A stretch of DNA of 16,029 nt from Strigomonas culicis (lineage: Eukaryota > Euglenozoa > Kinetoplastea > Trypanosomatida > Trypanosomatidae): positions 1 through 16,029 of the forward strand of contig AUXH01000447.1 of the NCBI GenBank assembly GCA_000482145.1, written 5' to 3'. Below, piece by piece: positions 7,462-15,108 of the stretch. Position 1 is the stretch's first letter, and every line of letters begins with the position of its first letter. The translations under genes were made by a program, and so were the position numbers. The notes beneath the pieces are model-generated. The model was not told where the DNA came from. It was given only the letters and a program-made list of their open reading frames with translations, and made no database searches.

Positions 7462-8205
7462 ATGGACGACATCAACGATCTGCTTCTCTCTACAAAAACG
7501 GCTCTGGATGGACTGCAGAGCAGTGGCCGAAAGAAGAAGGAGCGGAAGCCCGCAGAGGAGCGTGAGCACGCGGCGAAGGCGACGAAGCACGAAGTGCCGT
7601 CCGGCGTGGACCAGCTGCAGCTGCAGCTGGATCAGGACGCCCTCAAGGCGGAGCAGGCGAGTCTCCTACAGGCAAGGAGGGCGAAGAAGCTTCTAGCGAT
7701 GGAGGCGGAGTCGGCGAAGCTCTGCCACGTGGTCGTGGAGCATGTCATGGGGCAGGAGCTAGGCGGGCGCCACAACGCCGCGCGGGGCGGCGAGCCGCCC
7801 ACCATCCCGTCGCCGCAGGGCCTTGCCGTGGAGGATGCGTGCATGCGGCCTCTCGCGACTATGGCCGTCGAGTACTTGGTGGAGCGGGCGGACACCGCGG
7901 GCGCGTTTATGGTGTCCACGCACAGGAAGCGCCTGCCCGAGGCGGCCACCGCCGTACGCCAGCAGCTCCAAATCTGTGTCTATGAAGCAGACTTGGTCGG
8001 CGGTGTCAGGGAGGGTAAGTCGCACACCTACCAGGAGCGAGTGCTGCGCATTATCGAAGCTGGTCTGCGCGGCGAGGCCTACGACGCAAAGCCGCACGTG
8101 CCGGCCGCCGCTCCCACTGAGGTGCGTGACACGGCGTTGGACTTATTCAAGTCCTATGTCAAGGAGGAGGAACCGTTGGATTTGGACACCTTTTTAGATA
8201 ATTGA
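7462..8205 (+). CDS. Unknown charged protein with coiled-coil-like N-terminus
   Basis: The 247-residue product is not recognised. Residues 1-20 (MDDINDLLLSTKTALDGLQS) look like an amphipathic helix. A very basic stretch (GRKKKERKP) and a long charged helix follow to about residue 95, with a QLQLQLDQ core and an LLQARRAKKLLAMEAESAK segment, suggesting a coiled coil. Residues 100-125 are Gly/Pro-rich and flexible. Residues 125-205 look like a compact helical domain (ACMRPLATMAVEYLVERA, then RQQLQICVYEADLV, then QERVLRIIEAGLRG). The acidic end is EEEPLDLDTFLDN, which resembles a short acidic or amphipathic binding peptide. There is no signal peptide or membrane segment. The ATG at 7462 is the first ATG after the acceptor at 7402-7403. 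Rare CTA and TTA codons occur, as in gene 4. Function and location are unknown. Confidence 0.75.
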   Translation: MDDINDLLLSTKTALDGLQSSGRKKKERKPAEEREHAAKATKHEVPSGVDQLQLQLDQDALKAEQASLLQARRAKKLLAMEAESAKLCHVVVEHVMGQELGGRHNAARGGEPPTIPSPQGLAVEDACMRPLATMAVEYLVERADTAGAFMVSTHRKRLPEAATAVRQQLQICVYEADLVGGVREGKSHTYQERVLRIIEAGLRGEAYDAKPHVPAAAPTEVRDTALDLFKSYVKEEEPLDLDTFLDN

Positions 8206-8412
8206 CGTGTACAGTATACTCTTTTTTTTTTCACCAACGAATATGGTTATCATACATGCGTTCTGTACATACTACACGCAAAAGCGTTCCGAGCAGTGCG
8301 GCACCGTTCCCCATTCACGCGTTGTACTGATGGATCCGCGTTTCTACACTACCCGCTGTTCTACCGCCTCTACGACTCCTATTTAGAAACAAGAAAAGCA
8401 AAGCCGATTTAG

Positions 8413-8493
8413 CTCTTTCTCATACCCCTATTATCTTTCTTAGTTTGTAGATTATCTTCTGTCATTTTCCTCCCACGCGCGTGTTGTGCAGAG
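8413..8493 (+). promoter_or_regulatory. Splice-acceptor region for the DIS3L2-like gene
   Basis: Two pyrimidine tracts precede gene 6. The first (8413-8440) is followed by AGs at 8442-8443 and 8449-8450 and would leave a leader of about 43-50 nt. The second (8451-8475) is followed by CAGAG immediately before the ATG at 8494, with AGs at 8490-8491 and 8492-8493. Use of those would leave only 2 or 0 nt between the spliced leader and the start codon. The rest of the 288-base gap after gene 5 holds a T10 run and no supported gene. Confidence 0.5.
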
Positions 8494-11235
8494 ATGGAAG
8501 CGAAAGAGAGTGTGAAGCTGACGTACACGGTCGGCTCGGACCCGGAGCTGGAGAAGGGCGTCCGCGAGGGAACCATTTTCATCGGGAAGCTGCGCTTCTA
8601 CTCCCAGTGGAGCGTCCCTCTCTGCTTCGTGACCAACAAGGCCTACTACCCCGGCAGCATTGTCGTGAACACAAAGGAGCGGCGCGGCGAGGCGATGAAT
8701 GGCGACGTGGTCGCCGTGCGCATTGAGGGGTACGACGACAAGCGCACGGAAGCGGTCCCCGACGCCGCCGCGGACCCCACGCTCAAGGACGAGGCGGAGG
8801 GCATGCTGGAGATGAACCGGCAGCTTCCGGACGGCCGCGCCGTCCAGGACATACGGATTACGACGGATAAGCGGAAGACGACCGTGCCGGTGGAGGCGGA
8901 GCTCAGCGCGCTCATGCACAGCACGCGCGTGCCGGCGTGGCCCCACGGGCAGCAGGCCGTCGCCAAGGTGGTTCGCGTGCTCTATCGCAATCGCAACGTG
9001 TTCCAGATCGGCCGCCTCGCCCCCGGCGTGGTGCGGCCCGGGCAGAACATGCTCAAGTCGGATTACTACTATCGGTTTAGGCTGTACGACAGGTCCATGC
9101 CGCAGGTGGTTGTGCAGGGCAAACACATCCCCGTGAGTCTGCAGGCGAACATTGCGGACCACCTGCTCTTGCTGAGGCTCACCTGTGAGGGCGACGGCAC
9201 CTTCAGCGTCTACAAGGGCGACATGTTGAACGCCACTGTGCACTGCTCCCTTGGCGACGCCAACTCGGCGGAGAGCAACAACATCGCGATCTCGCACCTG
9301 AACGGGATTGCACCGGAGACCTTCCCGGACGACGTGGAGGCGTGCGTGCCGAGCGACTTCGTGATACCGAGCGCGGCGGAGCTGCAGGCGATGGGGCGGC
9401 GCGACCTGCGCTCGGAGGAGTTCGTGTGCACCATCGACCCCGCCACGGCGCGCGACCTGGACGATGCGCTGAGCATCCGGCGGCTGCCCAACCGCAACTA
9501 CCGCGTCGGGGTCCACATTGCGGACGTCTCCTTCTTTGTCGAGAAGGAGTGCGCCATGGACCTGGAGGCGCACAAGCGGTCGACGTCGACCTACTTCGTC
9601 GACAAGGTGGTGCCCATGCTGCCGCGCAAGCTGAGCGAGGACTACTGTAGCCTCAACCCCGCGGAGGATAAGTTCGCCTTTTCGTCCATCTTCGAAATGG
9701 ACCCGGAGGGCAATGTGGTGGACGAGTGGTTCGGCCAGTCCGTCATCCGCAGCCGCTGCCGCCTCGCGTACGAGCAGGCGCAGGAAATCATTGACCACGA
9801 TTCGACGGACTTCGATGTGTCCTTGGAGAGTGAAAAGTCCGGTGTCCCGGAGGAAGAGCTGCGGCGGAAGGTGTCCAAGTCGATCAAGCTGCTGTACGAG
9901 CTGGCCTCGGTCACGCGCGCGAAGAGCCTGGCTCGAGGCAGGTTGACGATTGGTAACACAAAAATTGGCTTTGCGTTCGCGGAAAAGGATGTGCGACTGG
10001 CGCCGCAGGGCTTTTTTGTGATGCACCAGATTGAGGCGAACTGGCTGGTCGAAGAGTTCATGCTGCTCGCGAACACGCGCACCGCGCAGAAAATCATCCA
10101 GTACATCCCGGAGGGCGCGATGCTGCGTCGCCATGCGCCGCCGGAGGTGAACAAGCTGGCGAAGCTGAAGAAGAGCCTCGAGGAGTGCAAGCAGACCCTT
10201 GTCGGATCCTCTGCGAAGGCACTGCAGCAAACACTGGACCGCACCAAAGGCAGCACGCTGTACGAGGCGCTGTGCCACCTCATGAAGTGCTCGCTGAGCA
10301 AGGCCGAGTACATGGCGAACAGCGTGGAGGAGCACACCTATCGGGCCCACTTTGCGCTGGGCCTCTCGTGGTACACGCACTTCACCTCCCCCATCCGGCG
10401 CTACACGGACATCATTGCCCACCGGCAGCTGCTCGTCGCGCTCGAAATTGAGCGCATCATGAAGGAATCCGAGATGGAGATGCCCAGTCAGCCGGACGAC
10501 GCGGTGGTGCCGGCGCCGGGGCCCGCGAAGCGGTACGTGCCGTCCAGCCGGCTGGAGCGGGAGCACCTGCTGTACGACTGCGGGGAGGTGGAGGAGATCG
10601 CGCAGCACGCGAACGACCGGAAGGAAGCGGCCAAGTCCGCGGGCGACCAGTCCTGCGAGCTGTACTTCTGCCTCTATCTGAACGCCCTCCACCGCATGAC
10701 GGAGATCGACCCGGTGCGCTTTCCGAAGGACACCCACACGGAGGTGATGGCGCTGACGCTGAAGCCGCGCTCCATCACCTTCTACGCGGCAGAGATCGCG
10801 ATGGATGTGGAGGTCGGCATTCTCGACACGAAGCAGCGGTACACGCCCATCAAGGTGGAGGTGCCGGAGGAGCTGGCGGGCGCCAAACCGCGTGACGCGG
10901 CGGCTGCTAAAGGGGCGTCCAAGGAGCCGGACGGGGACGAGAAGGAGATCAGCGTGGAGGAGTACCTTCACAACAGCACGGAGACCGAGAATGGCGTGGA
11001 CGAGGCGCCGTACTTCGAGCTCGACTGGGGCGCGGACCCCCACACGAAGGAGAAGGTCATCGAGCGGCTGCATGCGTTCGACACGGCCGTCGTCCAACTA
11101 GGCGTGGACTACGCGACGGGGCGCATGACGCTTGCCATGATTGTGCTGCCGCCGTGGGAACGGAAGGCGTACTACGCGAGAGGGACAAAAATCCCAACCC
11201 GTTTGTCGACGCAAGAAGACGAACCAGTTGTCTAG
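8494..11235 (+). CDS. DIS3L2: DIS3L2-like RNase II-family 3'-5' exoribonuclease
   Basis: The 913-residue product should degrade RNA processively from the 3' end. It begins directly with a cold-shock-like domain (about 26-78, GTIFIGKLRF to MNGDVVAVRI), with no N-terminal PIN endonuclease domain, so it is not RRP44/DIS3. A second cold-shock domain lies at about 150-260. The RNB catalytic domain (about 305-735) contains TIDPATARDLDDAL at 313-326, the DIS3L2 form of this motif (DIS3 has a different sequence between the aspartates). All four metal-binding aspartates are present: D315, D321, D323 and D324. HFTSPIRRYTDIIAHR (629-644) is the second RNB signature, and CGEVEEIAQHANDRKEAAK matches the RNB end. 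A C-terminal S1-like region (about 757-890) is split by a low-complexity acidic insert at about 795-840. Length matches animal DIS3L2 (about 885 residues). In other eukaryotes DIS3L2 is cytoplasmic and prefers uridylated RNAs; that preference is inferred here. Confidence 0.88.
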   Translation: MEAKESVKLTYTVGSDPELEKGVREGTIFIGKLRFYSQWSVPLCFVTNKAYYPGSIVVNTKERRGEAMNGDVVAVRIEGYDDKRTEAVPDAAADPTLKDEAEGMLEMNRQLPDGRAVQDIRITTDKRKTTVPVEAELSALMHSTRVPAWPHGQQAVAKVVRVLYRNRNVFQIGRLAPGVVRPGQNMLKSDYYYRFRLYDRSMPQVVVQGKHIPVSLQANIADHLLLLRLTCEGDGTFSVYKGDMLNATVHCSLGDANSAESNNIAISHLNGIAPETFPDDVEACVPSDFVIPSAAELQAMGRRDLRSEEFVCTIDPATARDLDDALSIRRLPNRNYRVGVHIADVSFFVEKECAMDLEAHKRSTSTYFVDKVVPMLPRKLSEDYCSLNPAEDKFAFSSIFEMDPEGNVVDEWFGQSVIRSRCRLAYEQAQEIIDHDSTDFDVSLESEKSGVPEEELRRKVSKSIKLLYELASVTRAKSLARGRLTIGNTKIGFAFAEKDVRLAPQGFFVMHQIEANWLVEEFMLLANTRTAQKIIQYIPEGAMLRRHAPPEVNKLAKLKKSLEECKQTLVGSSAKALQQTLDRTKGSTLYEALCHLMKCSLSKAEYMANSVEEHTYRAHFALGLSWYTHFTSPIRRYTDIIAHRQLLVALEIERIMKESEMEMPSQPDDAVVPAPGPAKRYVPSSRLEREHLLYDCGEVEEIAQHANDRKEAAKSAGDQSCELYFCLYLNALHRMTEIDPVRFPKDTHTEVMALTLKPRSITFYAAEIAMDVEVGILDTKQRYTPIKVEVPEELAGAKPRDAAAAKGASKEPDGDEKEISVEEYLHNSTETENGVDEAPYFELDWGADPHTKEKVIERLHAFDTAVVQLGVDYATGRMTLAMIVLPPWERKAYYARGTKIPTRLSTQEDEPVV

Positions 11236-11694
11236 CTACAGAGAATGGCAACCGCAAAAAACACTGATGTACAGATGCACGTGCACGTTTATTTCGATTA
11301 AAAAACCGAACAAAACATAAATTATACACAACAAACCGTATGTTCTGTTCTGCTTTCTGAACGCTGTTCCTTTGCTTTACTTGAGATGTTTTTTCTTTTT
11401 TATTATACCACTTCTTATCATTTTTTTAGCAGTTTCTTTTCCGCCTTTCGAACGAGTTTTATTCATCAATCACTTCTCCTCCCACACTTTTTTTTTCCTT
11501 TTGCGTGTGGCCTTTTCTGTTTTATTCTTGTAGTTGTTGTTTTGTTTTCACCTCCTTACTCTCAATCTATTATTCCGCCCCCCCCCCCCTCTCTTTCTCT
11601 TAACTACCACCGCCATCGTCCTAGCAGCTTCACGATCGCACGAAGGTCGTATAATATATATATATATATATTTGTTAGTATAGAAATCTACATC
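11236..11694 (+). other. Intergenic region: 3' UTR of gene 6 and leader of gene 7
   Basis: This 459-base gap starts A-rich (11256-11335), including a 10-base palindrome TGCACGTGCA near 11276. It becomes strongly T-rich (11386-11560) and reaches a C-rich pyrimidine tract at 11575-11601. AGs at 11623-11624 and 11626-11627 are the probable acceptors, giving a leader of about 68 nt with no ATG. Further AGs follow the TA repeat. The frame of gene 7 is open upstream back to an ATG at 11386, but that stretch is intergenic in composition. No RNA gene is seen. Confidence 0.6.
11654..11671 (+). repeat. TA microsatellite in the leader of gene 7
   Basis: An uninterrupted (AT)9 run lies about 24 bases before the ATG of gene 7 and downstream of the probable acceptor AGs, so it would be part of the mature 5' UTR. 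AGs after it (11677-11678 and 11682-11683) could serve as alternative acceptors, which would remove it. Confidence 0.85.
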
Positions 11695-13635
11695 ATGTCT
11701 AAGAAAAAGCAGGGTAAAGAGAAGCCAACAGAGGACTTAGAGTCCTCAAAAATGCAGGCCCTCCTCAAGAAGGACGCCGCTTGCATATCGGAACGGAAAA
11801 AACTGCTTCTCTACACCGAAGCGAATAATGCCCTCTGTGGCCTGGAATATGTGGAGTGTGACGGCGCAGCCGCTGGGCGCGGGGCCCCCTCCACGCTGAA
11901 GGAGCACTCCGACTTGAACGACCAGCTCAATACGCTGTGGCGCTCCTACGTCGCCAACGAGGTCCGCACGCCGCTCCTGTACCCGTCCCACGAGTTTTCC
12001 TTCTCCTTCGATGCGGAGCTGCACATCGATGACTTGATGAGCGCGACGGACGGCGGCATCCGAGCCGCGGCCTTCTACACCGCGGAGCTGTGCGAACGCA
12101 TCTTGCTGACTCACATCAAGTTTTCCAACCCGCCAGCGGGCGGCTCCGGCGGGCCGCGGCACCAGTCTGCCCTCGGGACGACCTTGTTTGCGACGGGATA
12201 CGTACCGCCCGACACAGAGGAGAAGGACCGCACCTTCAGCACTAGCCCATCCAACCTCAAGCCGCCCACGGAGCGGCAGCTGCACTTCCTGTGCAAGAGC
12301 AACGCGTCCCACATCAACGTGTGCTGTGGTTTGTACTATTACAAGCTGGAGGTCATCGATAGCAGCGGGCGCCTCAAGAGCATGAAGGCACTTGCGGGGG
12401 CGCTGGAGCTCATTCGCCAGGATGCTGCGTCGGCGGACAAGGACCCGGCCGCGCGCAAGCAGCTCTCCCCGCAGGACCGCCAGGAGCTGGCGGACTTCGC
12501 GCTGCTGCTGAGCCATGTATCCACATTGGACGACGACGTCGCGGCCGACATCCGCCGCCGTCTGGTCGAGACGAGCGTCGTCAACCGCTATACGCTGGAC
12601 ACGCTAGACAGCGGCCTCTTCACGCTCGTGGTCTCGGAGCCGGACAACGTGAGTGAGGCGCAGTGGCTGTACAGCACCCTGTCCGTGTACACGCTGTGGG
12701 ACCGTAAGGCCGACCACTTGCAGACAACGATGCGCTTCCACGCGACGGTGGCGAGCATGGGGACGCTCCTTGCGTTTGTGAGTGAGGTGTGCGTGGTCAA
12801 GGCGTGCCCCAACCTGCTGCCCAACACGAAGAACATCAACTTGCTGCAGCTGACCAAGAACGACGACACCCTGCTCGGCTTTCCGCTGAAGAAGGGGGGC
12901 GAGGCACTTGCCCTGTGGCTGCCGGAGAAGCACCGAACGCCACTGCGCCCGTTCAGTGCGCTCGAGCAGCACACGCGGCCCGCCTACGCGGCGGTCCACC
13001 TCCCGGCGCAGGGCGCCACGCGCCTGGATAGCTTCTGCCTGCGCGTCGTGCTCGAGGCGGAGCGGCTGCTGGCCCCGCAGCCGCATCAGAGCGCCCACGC
13101 CAACCGCCCCCCGCGCGTGCTCGCCGTGCTGCAGCTGCCGCACTGCCGCTTCCCGTCCGCGGTGTGGCTCGAGTCCGGGTACGTGGAGCAGCTGCTGCGC
13201 ATCACCCGCAGCGACGGCGCGGCCGCGCTGCTCCTGGGCAGTGAGCGGAGGAAGGTGCACGAGGATGCCGTGGCAAGCGTGCGCGCGCAGCTACAGGCCT
13301 GCTTCGCCGCCCCGCACACGTACCACTGGCGCGGGCTGAGCGAGCTGGCATCGCCCGATATGGACATTGACGTCGTCATCGCCATCACGTTTGTTAGCAT
13401 TGAAACGGTAAAGCACAACAGGGCCTTTCAGGCAGCGGCCACCTGTCTGTCGGACTTTGCCATCAGCGCGGCGGTGCGCCTCCATTGCACGGTCGAGCAG
13501 CGGTGCCCGCAGAAGGTGGTGCAGCTGGTGGACGGCGCTCTGACGGACGTAAAGCTCCACGTTTCCAACAACTATGCGTCGCAGTTTGGCGAGCTCGGCA
13601 GCAGACTTGAGGCTGCGTGCCAGCAGAGCGAGTGA
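11695..13635 (+). CDS. Unknown conserved-looking 646-residue protein
   Basis: I do not recognise this product. The start at 11695 (MSKKKQGKEK) is the first ATG after the probable acceptors at 11623-11627. The frame upstream is open for 103 codons to an ATG at 11386, but those codons read through T- and C-tracts and give an improbable Phe/Ser/Pro-rich sequence. The first 40 residues are very basic and helical. The rest looks globular and mixed alpha/beta: SHEFSFSFDAELHIDDL (98-114), LHFLCKSNASHINVCCGLYYYKLEV (broken at 196-220), a helical segment at 225-292, then a segment with SGLFTLVVSEPD, LYSTLSVYTLWD and RFHATVASMGTLLAFVSEVC (306-366), an RVLAVLQLPHCRFP strand region near 474-487 and DIDVVIAITFVSIE near 557-570. 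There is no signal peptide, clear membrane span or known catalytic motif. GC-rich codon use and length strongly support a real gene. Function is unknown. Confidence 0.8.
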   Translation: MSKKKQGKEKPTEDLESSKMQALLKKDAACISERKKLLLYTEANNALCGLEYVECDGAAAGRGAPSTLKEHSDLNDQLNTLWRSYVANEVRTPLLYPSHEFSFSFDAELHIDDLMSATDGGIRAAAFYTAELCERILLTHIKFSNPPAGGSGGPRHQSALGTTLFATGYVPPDTEEKDRTFSTSPSNLKPPTERQLHFLCKSNASHINVCCGLYYYKLEVIDSSGRLKSMKALAGALELIRQDAASADKDPAARKQLSPQDRQELADFALLLSHVSTLDDDVAADIRRRLVETSVVNRYTLDTLDSGLFTLVVSEPDNVSEAQWLYSTLSVYTLWDRKADHLQTTMRFHATVASMGTLLAFVSEVCVVKACPNLLPNTKNINLLQLTKNDDTLLGFPLKKGGEALALWLPEKHRTPLRPFSALEQHTRPAYAAVHLPAQGATRLDSFCLRVVLEAERLLAPQPHQSAHANRPPRVLAVLQLPHCRFPSAVWLESGYVEQLLRITRSDGAAALLLGSERRKVHEDAVASVRAQLQACFAAPHTYHWRGLSELASPDMDIDVVIAITFVSIETVKHNRAFQAAATCLSDFAISAAVRLHCTVEQRCPQKVVQLVDGALTDVKLHVSNNYASQFGELGSRLEAACQQSE

Positions 13636-13935
13636 GCCAGCCGCGAGGTGCATGCGGTGTAGGTATGTAAATAGGAAACTTCATCAACAGGGGGTGGTAC
13701 TCCAATGTAAAAAAGGACCGTTGCGTGCCTCATGATGTACTTGTATTTTAGACGATCACCAGAAAGTAAAAAGGATAAATCAGGTTCTCGCTCTCTTTTC
13801 GCTCTGTTTGTATATACGCATGTATTACTCTATTTTTTTTTCTTAAAATCCTTTATGCGCAACCACCTTTCTCTCTCTCTCTCTCTTTATATCACCTCCC
13901 TTTTAGAGAGTTTCTTTCAATTGCTTTTCAGACAC
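13636..13935 (+). other. Intergenic region: 3' UTR of gene 7 and splice signals of gene 8
   Basis: The gap contains A-rich stretches, a T9 run near 13832-13840 and a (CT)8 run at 13871-13886. Two acceptor choices follow. AGs at 13905-13910 lie after the CT run and give a leader of about 25-30 nt. CAG ending at 13931 follows a second short tract (13911-13929, with AAs interrupting) and gives a leader of 4 nt. The frame of gene 8 is open upstream through this region to an ATG at 13732, but the encoded Leu/Ser/Phe-rich sequence reflects the pyrimidine tracts. No RNA gene is seen. Confidence 0.6.
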
Positions 13936-15108
13936 ATGTCAAGCACGGCAATCGATCTTGGCGGGGCAAAGAATGTCACTGCGAGCGTGAAGGACGCCGT
14001 GCTGTACATACAGTCGGACCTGAGCAAGGACTTCGGTGCGAGCAGCACCGGCAAGACGATCGTGGTGGGGAGCACGGCGGGCAACAGGCCGCTGGGGAAG
14101 TCCAACGCTTTCTTGGGCCTGAACCTCTTCACCAAGAGCCTGGAGAAGCGAAATCTGAAGCCTGAGGCGACGAGTGATCTCCGAAAAGAGGCATTTGAAG
14201 AGGTCGGCCAGGGCTGCGCATGGCGCATCGAAAAGGATGGGGTCACGCTGTGTATCAAGATTGATCTGGGTAAGGTGCAAGAGAAGCCGGCGAGCTCCGG
14301 CAAGTCTGTCATCCTCGCGACGACGAGCGGCAACAAGCAAATTGCGCAGACGGGCATCCTGTGCGGACTGAACTGCTACCGCCCCGTGAGCGCCGCGCTC
14401 GACCTCTCGCTCTTTGTGGAGGACGCAGTCCTCAAATTGCACGAAGGGCAAGTGGTGGAGCTGGAAAAGGGGTTCCGTGTGGACTACACGAAGAGCGGCT
14501 CCCTTGTCATTACCTACAGCACCGACAGCGCTGCGCCGCGCGAGGGCGAGGCCGTCACCATGCCCCCCTTCACCGTGGAGGGTGCCACGGTGAACTTGTA
14601 CCTGGGTGCCCCCAAGGTCAAAAAGACACGCAAAGAAGAGGGCGACGCACCCAAGCACGTGAAGGGAAAGAGTGGCCTCGATGTCGACCCTGCCTCCGAG
14701 CTTGTGAAAAACCTCCGTGTGACGTGTGACGTGGATGCCGCGAGGTCCGAGACGCACGTGCTGCGCATTGCCTTCGACCCGACGAAGGTGATGGGGCGCA
14801 GCAAGTCGGGCAAGTCGTTCACGGTCAGCACGTCCGGAGGCTTCCAGCCCGTGCTCGACGGGACGGGGCGGCTCGTTTGTCGCCTCAGTCTGAACGCATA
14901 CAAACCGGCCCCGCCCATCACGGGTGTCGATGTCAAGGAGGCTGTGGCGACGGTGCTGAAGAAGACGCCCAAGGAGGAGAGACGCGAGCTCATTTTCCTG
15001 AATGTCTACAACCAGGTGCGGGAGGAGCTTGGGTGCAGCGGTGACGACGACGGAGAAATCAAATCCCAGGTGAAGGAAGAGGTTAAACTTTTCCTGTCGC
15101 AAGAGTAG
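13936..15108 (+). CDS. Repeat protein (three to four SGKS-GLN units) with DEK-C-like C-terminus
   Basis: The 390-residue product has an internal repeat. Unit 1 (about 11-67) contains TGKTIVVGSTAGN and ends FLGLNLF. Unit 2 (about 90-149) contains SGKSVILATTSGN and ends LCGLNCY. Unit 4 (about 258-323) contains SGKSFTVSTSGGF and ends CRLSLNAY. A more diverged unit 3 (about 156-224) contains SGSLVITYSTD and ends VNLYLG. Each unit starts with a beta-rich segment (for example VKDAVLYIQSDL and VTLCIKIDL), so each could be a small beta-domain. A lysine-rich linker lies at 227-246. The last 60 residues (VKEAVATVLKK to VKEEVKLFLSQE) are helical and resemble the DEK C-terminal domain, a small helical module often found on DNA- or chromatin-binding proteins. 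Nucleic-acid binding is therefore a reasonable inference, not shown. The SGKS motif is not part of a recognisable P-loop ATPase. The ATG at 13936 is the first after either acceptor. Confidence 0.82.
   Translation: MSSTAIDLGGAKNVTASVKDAVLYIQSDLSKDFGASSTGKTIVVGSTAGNRPLGKSNAFLGLNLFTKSLEKRNLKPEATSDLRKEAFEEVGQGCAWRIEKDGVTLCIKIDLGKVQEKPASSGKSVILATTSGNKQIAQTGILCGLNCYRPVSAALDLSLFVEDAVLKLHEGQVVELEKGFRVDYTKSGSLVITYSTDSAAPREGEAVTMPPFTVEGATVNLYLGAPKVKKTRKEEGDAPKHVKGKSGLDVDPASELVKNLRVTCDVDAARSETHVLRIAFDPTKVMGRSKSGKSFTVSTSGGFQPVLDGTGRLVCRLSLNAYKPAPPITGVDVKEAVATVLKKTPKEERRELIFLNVYNQVREELGCSGDDDGEIKSQVKEEVKLFLSQE

Noticed and set aside
8243..8386. 47-codon ATG-started ORF in the gap after gene 5
   Set aside because: No acceptor AG lies between the preceding T run and its ATG, composition is intergenic, and no motif is visible; a chance ORF in a 3' UTR is more likely.
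8452..11097. 881-codon minus-strand open frame opposite gene 6
   Set aside because: It is in exact codon phase with the DIS3L2-like gene and is explained by the absence of TTA, CTA and TCA codons. The product is Arg/His/Leu/Val-rich with no domain, and there are no splice signals on that strand.
13855..13935. 27-residue N-terminal extension of gene 8 (MRNHLSLSLSLYITSL...) resembling a targeting peptide
   Set aside because: It is encoded by the (CT)8 splice tract and lies upstream of the likely acceptors, so it should be absent from the mature mRNA.
13970..14130. TGKT/SGKS motifs in gene 8 as P-loop nucleotide-binding sites
   Set aside because: The preceding residues do not fit GxxxxGK[ST], and the motif recurs in each repeat within a beta-strand context, so it is a structural repeat element rather than a Walker A site.
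13939..15102. 387-codon minus-strand open frame opposite gene 8
   Set aside because: Same codon-bias explanation; the product is low-complexity and the sense strand carries a repeat protein with clear domains.
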